A stretch of 64,000 nt of DNA from a virus, in IMG/VR virus record IMGVR_UViG_3300042511_000631, positions 1-64,000 of that record; one strand, written 5' to 3'. Numbering within the stretch: the stretch's first letter is position 1; every line of letters begins with the position of its first letter. The translations under genes were made by a program, and so were the position numbers. The notes beneath the pieces are model-generated. The model did not search any database and was not told the DNA's origin. It saw only the letters and a program-made list of their open reading frames with translations. This document shows, piece after piece, positions 16,619 through 25,221 of the stretch.

Positions 16619-17077
16619 ATGAGCCGTAAATCGCTCGTACCTGTAAACGTCCCTGCACTATCTAGTGCTCCGAGCACGCCTACTTTACGCACGGGCGACC
16701 TGTACTTTAATACAACTGACTCCACTCTATACAGCTACAACGGAACAGCCTGGGCTGCATCTAGTGGTGCTGGCGGCGGTATTGCCGCTGCCGCGTCATC
16801 CGCCCCGGGTTCTCCAGTAGATGGGCAACTATGGTTCAATACAGTATCAAGGCGTCTATCTGTTTATTCTACAGGTGCCGCTGACTGGATTGTGCTTGCT
16901 AACTTTGCAGACGACCTTAGACAACATATTCATGATACCGATGTTGACGGCACTGGATTAATTATTTTTGTATTTGAAGACGCAGGGTTTTACGACTCAA
17001 TACTTATACCTACAGCAGATGCTGGATTTTACGATACAGATTCCTGGGCTAGTAGTTACGATGGCGCAAGTCTCTGA
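16619..17077 (+). CDS. tail fibre / collar-like protein
   Basis: 152 residues with two copies of a small module (P.TLRTGDLYFNTTDSTLYSYNGTAW and SPVDGQLWFNTVSRRLSVYSTGAADW) typical of fibre attachment regions. The C-terminus repeats AGFYD twice. It starts 3 nt after the preceding stop. Likely a fibre accessory protein. Confidence 0.68.
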   Translation: MSRKSLVPVNVPALSSAPSTPTLRTGDLYFNTTDSTLYSYNGTAWAASSGAGGGIAAAASSAPGSPVDGQLWFNTVSRRLSVYSTGAADWIVLANFADDLRQHIHDTDVDGTGLIIFVFEDAGFYDSILIPTADAGFYDTDSWASSYDGASL

Positions 17078-17109
17078 TATAGTAGTGAAGGTCTGGGAGG
17101 ACATATAAC

Positions 17110-19992
17110 ATGGCAACAAGAATGCAACAGCGTAGGGGCACTGCGGCACAGTGGATCTCTACTAACAGTGGCAACGGTCCTATCCTAAACGCGGGCGAAA
17201 TTGGGTACGAGAGCGATACAAACAAATTTAAAATTGGTGATGGAACAAATCACTGGATCAACCTTGACTATTTTACTGATGCTAATTCAACAGTAAATCC
17301 ATCATTTGGTTCAAGCATTACATTTGAAGGCGCAACAGACAATAATTTTGAAACTACGGTTTTGGTAACTGACCCTACAGCAGATCGTACTATCACACTT
17401 CCAAACGCAACTGGTACAGTAGCGTTTACTTCAGATATTCCTTCATCAACAACAGCACTTTCAGAAGGAACAAACCTTTACTTCACAGACGAAAGAGCGC
17501 AGGATGCCGTTGGAAACAGTGTTGGAACTGGGCTTTCATACAACGATTCAACAGGTGCAATTTCTGTAACAGCAAACACTTATGATGCGTATGGTGCGGC
17601 AGCAACTGCAAAAACAGGAGCAGAATCAACGGCTTCAGGATATGTGTCAACACACGCAAACCTTACAGAAACACATGGCGCAACTGGTGCGGTAGTTGGA
17701 ACAACTAATACACAAACCCTTACTAACAAGACTCTTACATCACCAGTAATCAATACACCTACTGGAATTACAAAAACAGACGTTGGTCTATCAAGTGTTG
17801 ATAATACAACCGATGCTAATAAGCCAGTATCCACAGCAACACAAACAGCTCTTGATTTAAAAGCGCCCCTAGCCTCACCGACTTTCACAGGAACAGTGTC
17901 CCTTGACACTGGTGTCAACCTTGTATTTGAAGGTGCAACAGCAGATGCGTATGAGACCACTCTTACAGTAGTCGATCCAACTGCTGATAGAACTATTACA
18001 TTTCCAAATGCTACAGGAACAGTGGTTCTTGCTGATGGCAACGGAAATGTAACAATATCAGGAGACGTGACGGTCAATGGAGTTACCACCGTTATTAATA
18101 GCACAGTGCTTGAAGTTCAAAATGAAATTAAATTTGAAGGTACAACCGCAGACGCATTTGAGACAAGCCTTAAGGTTGTAGATCCAACTGCTGATAGAAC
18201 TATTACATTTCCAAATGCTACAGGAACAGTGGTTCTTGCTGATGCGACTCAAACTTTAGACAATAAATCCATTAACTTAAACGGAAATACTGTAACCGGA
18301 ACTATTGCTTTATTTAACACAGCTCTTTCAGACGCAGACTTTGCAACACTTGCGGGCACAGAAACATTAACAAATAAAACCTTAACAACTCCAAATATTA
18401 ATGAAGCAGTTGCCCTTACAGCAACAGCTACAGAGCTAAATGTTCTTGATGGGGTTACCTCATCTACCGCAGAATTAAACCTTCTTGACGGCGTAACATC
18501 TTCAACCGCAGAATTAAACATTCTTGACGGCGTAACCGCAACAGCGGCAGAATTAAACCTTCTTGACGGCGTAACATCTTCAACCGCAGAATTAAACATT
18601 CTTGACGGCGTAACCGCAACAGCGGCGCAAATAAATGTTCTTGCAAGCTTAACTTCATCTGCAACAGAACTAAATATCCTTGATGGTGTTACAGCGACTA
18701 CAGCAGAGATAAATAAACTTGCTGGAGTAACTGCAACTTCAGCTGAGATTAATACCTTATCTGGACTCACTTCTACCGCTGCAGAACTAAACATTCTTGA
18801 TGGCGCAACCCTTAGCGTAACAGAACTTAACTATGTTGATGGAGTTACTTCAGCTATTCAAACTCAATTAGACGCTAAGCAAGCAGTTGTTGCCAACGTT
18901 TCAGACACAGAAATTGGATACTTAGACGGTGTTACTTCATCTATCCAAACTCAACTAAATGGCAAGCAAGCAACTGTTGCCAATGTTTCAGATGTTGAGA
19001 TTGGATATCTTGATGGAGTTACTTCAAGCATTCAAACACAGATGGATGCTAAAGCACCACTAGCCTCACCAACATTTACAGGTACTGTAACATTGCCTTC
19101 TGGTACTGTAACAAGCACAATGATTCTTGATGGCACAATTGCAAATGCAGATATTAATGCTTCAGCAGCAATTGATTGGACAAAGATTGCTCCTTCATCA
19201 ACAGTATCTGCTACTGAGCTTGGTTACCTAGATGGTGTTACATCAGCTATTCAAACTCAATTAGATGCAAAAGCAGCACTATCAGCTCCTACATTTACAG
19301 GAACAGTGACTTCTACAAACGATGTTGTAGTTAATGGAAATTTAACGGTAAACGGTACAACTTTTAATGCATCATCAACTTCTATTACAATTGAAGATAA
19401 TATGCTGCAACTTGCTCATCAAAATTCAGCAAATACAGTAGATCTTGGTATTGTAGTTGGATACACAGACGGTACCGCAAAGCATGCAGGTTTTGTAAGA
19501 GATGTATCAGATGCTAAGTGGAAGTTGTTTAAGGATGTAGCAACAGAGCCAGCAACAACAGTAGCATTTGGCGAAGGTTCACTTGATGCACTTGCAGTAG
19601 GAGCTCTTGAAGCAACAACTGTAACACCTTCATCTGGTGTAGTATTCTCAGACGGTACACAAACCCTTGAAGGAACTCCTTCACGTACACCAATTATTCA
19701 AAAGACAGCGTCCTACACTCTCTCAGCATTAACTGAAAGAGATAGTTTAATTGAAGTTGCTAGTGCAAGCGGTACAACAATTACTATCCCACTAAACTCA
19801 GCGGTCGCATATCCAGTTGGAACCTCAATTGATATCCTTCAAACCTCAACAGGTCAGGTAACAATTGCAGGAGATGCTGGAGTAACAGTAAACTCAACAC
19901 CAGGATTAAAGTTAAGAACACAGTGGTCAACTGCAACTCTTTTCAAAAGAGCAACAAACACTTGGGTTGTTTACGGCGATCTGACAGCGTAA
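17110..19992 (+). CDS. large repeat-rich tail fibre protein
   Basis: 960 residues. The N-terminus (RMQQRRGTAAQWIS.....LNAGEIGYESDTNKFKIGDG) is the usual phage fibre head-binding module. It is followed by FEGAT..DPTADRTITLPNATG units, many 13-residue (T)AELNILDGVT repeats (about 440-570), ELGYLDGVTSAIQTQLDAK units and a beta-rich C-terminal domain. It probably determines receptor binding. The coding DNA has exact 64-bp and 78-bp repeats, so recombination within the gene is expected. Confidence 0.88.
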   Translation: MATRMQQRRGTAAQWISTNSGNGPILNAGEIGYESDTNKFKIGDGTNHWINLDYFTDANSTVNPSFGSSITFEGATDNNFETTVLVTDPTADRTITLPNATGTVAFTSDIPSSTTALSEGTNLYFTDERAQDAVGNSVGTGLSYNDSTGAISVTANTYDAYGAAATAKTGAESTASGYVSTHANLTETHGATGAVVGTTNTQTLTNKTLTSPVINTPTGITKTDVGLSSVDNTTDANKPVSTATQTALDLKAPLASPTFTGTVSLDTGVNLVFEGATADAYETTLTVVDPTADRTITFPNATGTVVLADGNGNVTISGDVTVNGVTTVINSTVLEVQNEIKFEGTTADAFETSLKVVDPTADRTITFPNATGTVVLADATQTLDNKSINLNGNTVTGTIALFNTALSDADFATLAGTETLTNKTLTTPNINEAVALTATATELNVLDGVTSSTAELNLLDGVTSSTAELNILDGVTATAAELNLLDGVTSSTAELNILDGVTATAAQINVLASLTSSATELNILDGVTATTAEINKLAGVTATSAEINTLSGLTSTAAELNILDGATLSVTELNYVDGVTSAIQTQLDAKQAVVANVSDTEIGYLDGVTSSIQTQLNGKQATVANVSDVEIGYLDGVTSSIQTQMDAKAPLASPTFTGTVTLPSGTVTSTMILDGTIANADINASAAIDWTKIAPSSTVSATELGYLDGVTSAIQTQLDAKAALSAPTFTGTVTSTNDVVVNGNLTVNGTTFNASSTSITIEDNMLQLAHQNSANTVDLGIVVGYTDGTAKHAGFVRDVSDAKWKLFKDVATEPATTVAFGEGSLDALAVGALEATTVTPSSGVVFSDGTQTLEGTPSRTPIIQKTASYTLSALTERDSLIEVASASGTTITIPLNSAVAYPVGTSIDILQTSTGQVTIAGDAGVTVNSTPGLKLRTQWSTATLFKRATNTWVVYGDLTA
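17974..18244 (+). repeat. 64-bp exact direct repeat in fibre gene
   Basis: 17974-18037 and 18181-18244 are identical over 64 bp, encoding DPTADRTITFPNATGTVVLAD. Spacing is 207 bp, a multiple of 3, so unequal exchange would keep the frame. Confidence 0.9.
18469..18624 (+). repeat. 78-bp exact tandem repeat in fibre gene
   Basis: 18469-18546 and 18547-18624 are identical. Each encodes two 13-residue AELN(L/I)LDGVT units; degenerate copies continue to about 18850. Confidence 0.9.
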
Positions 19993-20005
19993 TAGGGAAA
20001 TATAA

Positions 20006-21388
20006 ATGGCTAAGAAGACTGGTAAACGTTCCGCGGCATCAAACGACTTTTTAGAGCCATTAGCGCCAACAAGCGTATCTGCTACAGATGTTGGAACAGG
20101 CAGAGCGTTTAACAATGGTGCAGCCACGGTTACATTTTCTTTGCCCGCACTATCACCTGCTGCTACATCATTTACTGTAACTTCATCTCCTGGAGGATAT
20201 ACCGGAACCGGGTCATCTTCCCCAGTTACAGTCACAGGTTTGCAATCTAACACCGCCTACACATTTACCGCAACAGCAACTAACGCTTCTGGAACTTCTC
20301 AAGCATCTACGGCATCAGCTTCTATTACCGCAACAACAGTTCCTGCTCAAATGTCCGCCCCAACCCCAACTGCCGGGGTTAACCAAAACTCAATTGCTTT
20401 TTCAGCACCGGCAACTGGTGGAAAAACTATTACTAGCTTTACCATAACAGGCTCTGATGCCACTACTGGAACAGGTGCGACTTCCCCAATTACTATCGCT
20501 GATACTGGTGGAACGTCACAGACATACACAGTCACCGCAACTAACGCTAATGGAACAAGCGTTGCTTCTGCTGCGTCTGGCTCTATTACTACGTTATCCC
20601 CATTTTTCCCGCCATTCTTCCCACCGTTCTTTCCATTTTTCCCGCCATTCTTCCCACCGTTCTTTCCATTTTTCCCATTCTTCCCGCCTTTCTTCCCGCC
20701 ATTCTTCCCATTCTTCCCGCCTTTCTTCCCGCCATCATTTGGTCCTTTCTTCCCGCCATTCTTCCCATTCTTCCCGCCTTTCTTCCCGCCATCATTTGGT
20801 CCTTTCTTCCCGCCATTCTTCCCACCATACTTTGCGTATGTGCCGCCTCCAGCGTTTAGCAAAAACTCCCTAGGCCCTAACGTACTTGTTAGAGGAGAAA
20901 ACGGTTTAATTCGTGCACAAGATTTAGTACTTGGCGACGTTATTCACTCTCTTGATATTCCAGGAATTCCGCAAAACTTTAGAGAGATTGGGACAACTCC
21001 AGAGGATCTTGCGGCAATGTCTTGGGATGTAGAGGCGATCTTATCGGCAACCCCAGTACTAACTACAATTAATAGAATACAGATTGCGCAAAGAACTGGT
21101 GCGGTAATTGTAAGCGGTGAAATGTTTACACGAAACCACCGCATACTTATTGAAAGATCTGGAATTGTAAAGATTGTAAAGGCTCAAGAGCTTTTAGAAA
21201 CAGATAAGGTGTTCGATTACCAAACATCTACTTTTGTTGATATAACTCTAGAATTTATTAACGATATTGAGTTTTATTCGTATAGCATTAACTGTGAGCC
21301 GTACGATTTTTACTTAACAGAGTCTACGTTAACATTTGATAATATTGAATGGTACCCAGACGTAGACTCTCCAAACGCGGTAGAGTAA
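20006..21388 (+). CDS. fibronectin III / FPP-repeat / Hint-like protein
   Basis: 460 residues in three parts. Residues about 20-197 hold two fibronectin type III-like domains (SFTVTSSPGG...VTGLQSNTAYTFTATATNASG). Residues 199-277 are an almost pure Phe-Pro repeat (FFPPFFPPF with SFGP breaks). Residues 288-460 look like a Hint (hedgehog/intein) domain: an N-terminal NVLVRGENGLIRAQDLVLGDVI block, a FTRNHRILIE block with the TxxH-like histidine, and a final YSINCEPYDFYLTESTLTFDN block. The usual first-residue Cys and terminal HN are absent (S288, then DN), so splicing activity is doubtful. Likely a surface-exposed fibre. Confidence 0.75.
   Translation: MAKKTGKRSAASNDFLEPLAPTSVSATDVGTGRAFNNGAATVTFSLPALSPAATSFTVTSSPGGYTGTGSSSPVTVTGLQSNTAYTFTATATNASGTSQASTASASITATTVPAQMSAPTPTAGVNQNSIAFSAPATGGKTITSFTITGSDATTGTGATSPITIADTGGTSQTYTVTATNANGTSVASAASGSITTLSPFFPPFFPPFFPFFPPFFPPFFPFFPFFPPFFPPFFPFFPPFFPPSFGPFFPPFFPFFPPFFPPSFGPFFPPFFPPYFAYVPPPAFSKNSLGPNVLVRGENGLIRAQDLVLGDVIHSLDIPGIPQNFREIGTTPEDLAAMSWDVEAILSATPVLTTINRIQIAQRTGAVIVSGEMFTRNHRILIERSGIVKIVKAQELLETDKVFDYQTSTFVDITLEFINDIEFYSYSINCEPYDFYLTESTLTFDNIEWYPDVDSPNAVE
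20600..20805 (+). repeat. tandem repeats encoding the Phe-Pro rod
   Basis: A 33-bp unit is exactly duplicated (20600-20632, 20633-20665) and a 57-bp unit is exactly duplicated (20692-20748, 20749-20805). Both are multiples of 3, so rod length can change by slippage without frameshift. Confidence 0.9.
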
Positions 21389-21391
21389 AAA

Positions 21392-21904
21392 TTGATTATT
21401 TATAATGACCATAAATCCATAAAATTTAATCCTGATATAAAAGAATATCCAAAAGAATTATCTGGATCATGGTTTTGTTTTACAAAAATAGAAGGTCATC
21501 CAATTCTTGCTGGGATGTGTGCTGTTTATTTTAATGACGAATACCCAAGCGGAACAATTATAGTTTCTAACTACGTACTAGATCAATATCCAGATATATA
21601 CGCTACATGGGATAAAGACTATATGTCAAATAGAATGTTTGTATCCCCAAAATTAAGAAAAAGCGGAAAAGGCAAAAACGCACTTATTGTCGGAGATCAG
21701 TTTATTAAGTTTTTAGGAAATGAGTTACAATATTCTTATGGGGATCATGAAAATGGAGATTTTCTTTTTAATGGGGCATACTCTTTAAATAAAAAAAATG
21801 AAAACAAATATGTTAATGACCTTAACATGTTTGACTTTAGAGACTCAGCCTACCCACTAATACATTTTGATAAAAGGTTCATAAAATATGAAGTATACGC
21901 ATAG
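21392..21904 (+). CDS. hypothetical protein, weakly GNAT-like
   Basis: 170 residues from TTG 21392, AT-rich coding. The segment NRMFVSPKLRKSGKGKNALIVGDQFIKFLG (about 88-117) loosely resembles the acetyl-CoA loop and following helix of GNAT acetyltransferases, but the rest is not convincing. It opens the accessory island directly after the Hint-like fibre gene and overlaps the next gene by 17 nt. Confidence 0.5.
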   Translation: MIIYNDHKSIKFNPDIKEYPKELSGSWFCFTKIEGHPILAGMCAVYFNDEYPSGTIIVSNYVLDQYPDIYATWDKDYMSNRMFVSPKLRKSGKGKNALIVGDQFIKFLGNELQYSYGDHENGDFLFNGAYSLNKKNENKYVNDLNMFDFRDSAYPLIHFDKRFIKYEVYA

Positions 21905-22460
21905 AGATACAAAAGTATTTACTAAAAATATAGCTACATTAAACTCTGAAGATATCTTATCTTTAAAGAGTAGCACGCATAAAGATGTATACAGCTATGA
22001 GAACTTTAAAAAAATAGGATATGAAAAAATTAATAGCCCTAAAAATATATTTCAAGAATATAATGCAGAAACGTATAAAGTGTATAAAGAGATCTCAAAT
22101 CTACTAAATGACGCCTGTAATCATTATCTAATAGATCAAGAGCGGCAAAATTATTTTATTAAAGGTAAAGTGTTTGAGTACAACAAAGATCATAATAATG
22201 AGATTTTTGATTTTCCTGGGAGAGATATTCCAATTTTTCATGGGTTTGTTATTTTGGGCGAAGAGGGATTAAAGCAAACATACTACACTGATAAAAGTAA
22301 AAAAGAGTTTATTTTTAGTAAAAATACAATCACACTATCCGCACCAACAAATCTTATAAATAATAAAGTTAATAACAGCTGCAAAGTTATAGAGTACTAT
22401 ATATCCCCATTGTCATCTACTATTCAAAATGAAAAAAATCTTTGGGTTCCTATTTTATGA
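21888..22460 (+). CDS. hypothetical protein of the 2OG-oxygenase island
   Basis: 190 residues, very AT-rich coding (Lys/Asn/Ile-rich). A beta-rich C-terminal half (PIFHGFVILGEEGLKQTYYTD...TITLSAPTN.....KVIEYYISPL) could be a degenerate jelly roll, but no HxD iron motif is visible. It overlaps both neighbours (the last overlap is ATGA). Role unknown; it may be a non-catalytic relative of its neighbours. Confidence 0.5.
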   Translation: MKYTHRDTKVFTKNIATLNSEDILSLKSSTHKDVYSYENFKKIGYEKINSPKNIFQEYNAETYKVYKEISNLLNDACNHYLIDQERQNYFIKGKVFEYNKDHNNEIFDFPGRDIPIFHGFVILGEEGLKQTYYTDKSKKEFIFSKNTITLSAPTNLINNKVNNSCKVIEYYISPLSSTIQNEKNLWVPIL

Positions 22461-23038
22461 AATCGTATAGCACAAACAACTTTTTAGAAACTGATGCCTT
22501 TAATGAAGTGCACTTAGCTTGTGTAGAAAAAAGTAAAAGCTTTAGAAATATACATTATGCGAGCGGGTATGGCAGATACGGCGTTTTTATAGACTTTTCA
22601 AAAGAAATTGAAGATATTTTTGTTAAAAAAGCAAGAGAAGCCTTTAAAACAGAGGATTTATTTATTACTTACATCCAATTAGTTAAATATCAGATAGTAG
22701 AAAACAATATCCCAAGGCTCACTCCCCATATTGATGACCTGCCAGGAACACGGGTTATTGACTTGTGTGTTGACACGACTTTGAGTAATTGGGGTCTTTT
22801 GGTTAACGATACGCTGTTTATAGATACGCCTAACACGGCAATATTTTTATATGGGCAAGAAGAGATCCACTCTAGGCCAGAGTACACTTCAAACAGCCCA
22901 AAAGACTACTCTTTACAACTACTTATAAACTTTGCGCCCAAAAACTTTTGGTTTTTTAAAGGAGACTACAAAAAAGCCTTAAAATATGTAATTCCTTCCC
23001 CGGTTATGTACGGCGATGGTGTTGTAACACAAAGTTGA
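22457..23038 (+). CDS. diverged 2OG/Fe(II) oxygenase-like protein
   Basis: 193 residues from ATG 22457 (overlapping the preceding stop as ATGA). H91-x-D93 (LTPHIDDLPG) followed by WGLLVNDT...NTAIFLYGQEEIHSRPEYTS (H138, R140) fits a jelly-roll iron site. The usual YLNDDYEGGEL block and the H-x9-R/K spacing of its neighbours are absent. It is probably a distant family member, and activity is uncertain. A hairpin and a promoter-like site follow it. Confidence 0.6.
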   Translation: MKSYSTNNFLETDAFNEVHLACVEKSKSFRNIHYASGYGRYGVFIDFSKEIEDIFVKKAREAFKTEDLFITYIQLVKYQIVENNIPRLTPHIDDLPGTRVIDLCVDTTLSNWGLLVNDTLFIDTPNTAIFLYGQEEIHSRPEYTSNSPKDYSLQLLINFAPKNFWFFKGDYKKALKYVIPSPVMYGDGVVTQS

Positions 23039-23039
23039 A

Positions 23040-23064
23040 CACCAAAGCCAGTTGGTGCTATAGT
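23040..23064 (+). promoter_or_regulatory. hairpin plus extended -10 promoter candidate
   Basis: CACCAA (23040-23045) pairs with TTGGTG (23052-23057), and TGC-TATAGT (-10 at 23059-23064) follows at once. It would start transcription of the main oxygenase cluster from 23092, which has RBS GTGGAG. Confidence 0.45.
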
Positions 23065-23091
23065 TCGTAGAACTTTAAAAGTGGAGATATT

Positions 23092-23811
23092 ATGGATGTA
23101 TACAACGAGAATGAAAACCCCTGGTTTACTAAAGATCGGTCTGAGACAGCTTCCAACAGGGTTGTAAGACTAATGCCTAAAAGCAATATCCCTATTAGTA
23201 ATCCGGGACTAGGGTTAAATGTTTATCATAATACTTTTTCTTTGGATGACTCTAAAAGGTATATTAAAACGCTTGAGTCCAACTTGGCTAATGGCGGCAA
23301 ATATAAGTGGTCAGAAGCCCAAGTAACAAACTCTGACGTGCCGATTAAAAAAGCAAGAGATTGCGTAGACTTTAAGTACAAACAAGAAAATCTAGGGCCA
23401 AGAGACGAATCTAATAAAGAGTTACTTGATCTTCATGAAGAGATATATCAAAAACTAAAGATGTGTGTGGACGACTACGCACACTACTGGGGCATAAATG
23501 TTACATATTATGAAGCATTTAACTTTGTAAAATACGAAGGTGAGGGTACCCATTTTAATATTCATGCCGATCATGGCCCTGCTTACAACTGCACAGTCTC
23601 TGCGGTAATCTATATTAATGACGATTATGAAGGTGGAGAGCTTAAATTTCCAAGACTAGATAACCTTGTTCATGTCCCAAAAGTTGGTGATATAGCTATT
23701 TTCCCTTCAAACTATATTTATGAACACGCATCTTTGCCGATGAAAACAGGAACAAAATACTGTGTTGTTATCATGACAGATATAAATCTTTTAGGCCATC
23801 CGACAACTTAA
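23092..23811 (+). CDS. 2OG/Fe(II) oxygenase (prolyl 4-hydroxylase-like)
   Basis: 239 residues. Iron ligands H158-x-D160 (NIHADHG) and H212 (YEHASLP); K222 (TGTKY) is the likely 2-oxoglutarate anchor. The core block is VIYINDDYEGGELKFP, then V.KVGDIAIFPSNYIY. It is closest to the next gene in layout: both share RDCVDFK(Y/F)K near residue 90, YYEAFN..KYE before the HxD, and NCT(V/L)S after it, so they are paralogues from a duplication. Substrate unknown. Confidence 0.88.
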   Translation: MDVYNENENPWFTKDRSETASNRVVRLMPKSNIPISNPGLGLNVYHNTFSLDDSKRYIKTLESNLANGGKYKWSEAQVTNSDVPIKKARDCVDFKYKQENLGPRDESNKELLDLHEEIYQKLKMCVDDYAHYWGINVTYYEAFNFVKYEGEGTHFNIHADHGPAYNCTVSAVIYINDDYEGGELKFPRLDNLVHVPKVGDIAIFPSNYIYEHASLPMKTGTKYCVVIMTDINLLGHPTT

Positions 23812-23824
23812 ACTAGGAGAATAT

Positions 23825-24499
23825 ATGAGTACAGAACCTACAACCCCACAATCTTGGAGTAGTTATGAAGAGCTTGCTCCAGGAATATTTGTTTACCACG
23901 ACGTCTTACCAACAGGTCTAAACCTTGTTGATAGACTAGAGTCTGTTTTACAACCTTTAGGGTCTACTGGGTATGCTTGGCAACCAGCTTATGTGGGGTA
24001 TCAACAGCTAATGCCGGAGTATAGAGATTGTGTTGATTTTAAGTTTAAAAAAACAGATGTTCAAAAAGATAATTCAGAAAGCTCTAGGCAACTACAAGAA
24101 ATTTGGCAAGACTGCTACGATAGACAAGCGTTAGCGGTAGAGGATTATTGCCAACGATTTAACATCAACAACTTAAGGTATTGGGAAGCCTTTAACTATA
24201 TTAAGTATGAGGCGGGGCATCATTTTATGGAGCATCACGATCACGGGTTCTCTTATAACTGCACGCTGTCTTTAGTCGCCTATCTTAATGATACTTTTGA
24301 GGGTGGAGAGTTGTTCTTTAGACTTCAAGGGCTAACATATGTCCCAAAAGCTGGAGATGTTGTACTATTCCCGTCTAACTTTATGTACCCTCATCAAGCA
24401 AAAGTCGTTCACTCTGGGACAAAATACTCATTAGTAACAATGCTTGACTATAGTGAAAAGTACCATACACCAGACATGTATCATGAGACTGGATCATAA
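23825..24499 (+). CDS. 2OG/Fe(II) oxygenase (prolyl 4-hydroxylase-like)
   Basis: 224 residues. H137-x-D139 (EHHDHG), H190 (YPHQAK), K200 (SGTKYSLV); core VAYLNDTFEGGELFF and KAGDVVLFPSNFMYPH. Clear paralogue of the preceding gene. AGGAG precedes the ATG, and the stop overlaps the next ATG by 1 nt (TAATG), coupling it to a DUF6065-like gene. Confidence 0.88.
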   Translation: MSTEPTTPQSWSSYEELAPGIFVYHDVLPTGLNLVDRLESVLQPLGSTGYAWQPAYVGYQQLMPEYRDCVDFKFKKTDVQKDNSESSRQLQEIWQDCYDRQALAVEDYCQRFNINNLRYWEAFNYIKYEAGHHFMEHHDHGFSYNCTLSLVAYLNDTFEGGELFFRLQGLTYVPKAGDVVLFPSNFMYPHQAKVVHSGTKYSLVTMLDYSEKYHTPDMYHETGS

Positions 24500-25221
24500 T
24501 GTCAATTATTACGGCTTATAAAAAAACACCAACGGCGTTGATTATAGAGCCAATGTCTATTAAGCGCGACTGGATGGACGAAACTCCACAAGGCCATGCT
24601 TATAGGTGCCACCCGGTAACCTCCGCCAATGTTGTTGGTTGGAGCATATCTTCTCCAGTAGACATTAAGTTTATTTGGAACGGTATTAACGACACAAGCG
24701 GTACATCTGTAAAAATTTTAGAAGGTCAAACCTATGTTTATACAGGTAGAGGGCAATCTACAGTTAGCTTTAATACTGGTTTTATCCTTAAAACAAATCA
24801 AAATGTAAGTGTACTAACTGTTACACCTCAAAATTATTTTAATCCAGATATAGAAGTCATGTCTTCTTTGATATCTACATCCTTTTTAAGCACTGATTTC
24901 CCGTTAGCAATTAAGTGCCTGACAGCAAACAAAGAAATTACTATTAAAGCAGGAACTCCAATAGCAACTATCATTCCTATATCTTTGACCTCTTTAAAGG
25001 ATGAATCGGTTGAAGTTGTTGAGTTTGTTCAAACTAAAGAGTACACCGATGCGGTAACATCCTATGGCGCGGCCGCTCAAGAAATAAATAAAACCGGAGA
25101 GTGGACTGATTGGTATAGAAATGCTGTAAACGAAAAGGGGGATTCAGTAGGGTCCCATGAAGTAAAAAACTTAAAGCTTAGTGTTATTGATAATACAGGG
25201 GCTAATAATGAAAATAATTAA
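24499..25221 (+). CDS. DUF6065-like protein
   Basis: 240 residues. The segment IKRDWMDETPQGHAYRCHPVTSANVVGWSI...VDIKFIWNG has the conserved R-W-M-D, YRC.P and W.I landmarks I associate with DUF6065. The C-terminus (TGEWTDWYRNAVNEKGDSVGSHE) is also typical. Biochemical role unknown. It is translationally coupled to a 2OG oxygenase, as the similar gene at 1410 is. Confidence 0.7.
   Translation: MSIITAYKKTPTALIIEPMSIKRDWMDETPQGHAYRCHPVTSANVVGWSISSPVDIKFIWNGINDTSGTSVKILEGQTYVYTGRGQSTVSFNTGFILKTNQNVSVLTVTPQNYFNPDIEVMSSLISTSFLSTDFPLAIKCLTANKEITIKAGTPIATIIPISLTSLKDESVEVVEFVQTKEYTDAVTSYGAAAQEINKTGEWTDWYRNAVNEKGDSVGSHEVKNLKLSVIDNTGANNENN

Noticed and set aside
18249-18794. Long minus-strand open frame opposite the large fibre gene
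   Set aside because: It is a shadow of the repetitive plus-strand coding sequence: same repeat period, no RBS, and composition set by the opposite strand.
20347-20862. Minus-strand Gly/Lys/Asn repeat frame opposite the FPP rod
   Set aside because: The repeats are the complement of the Phe-Pro coding repeats; the sense frame has upstream FnIII and downstream Hint-like domains and an RBS.
20870-21388. Active intein
   Set aside because: No downstream extein, and the expected first Cys and terminal His-Asn are not present; only a Hint-like fold is supported.
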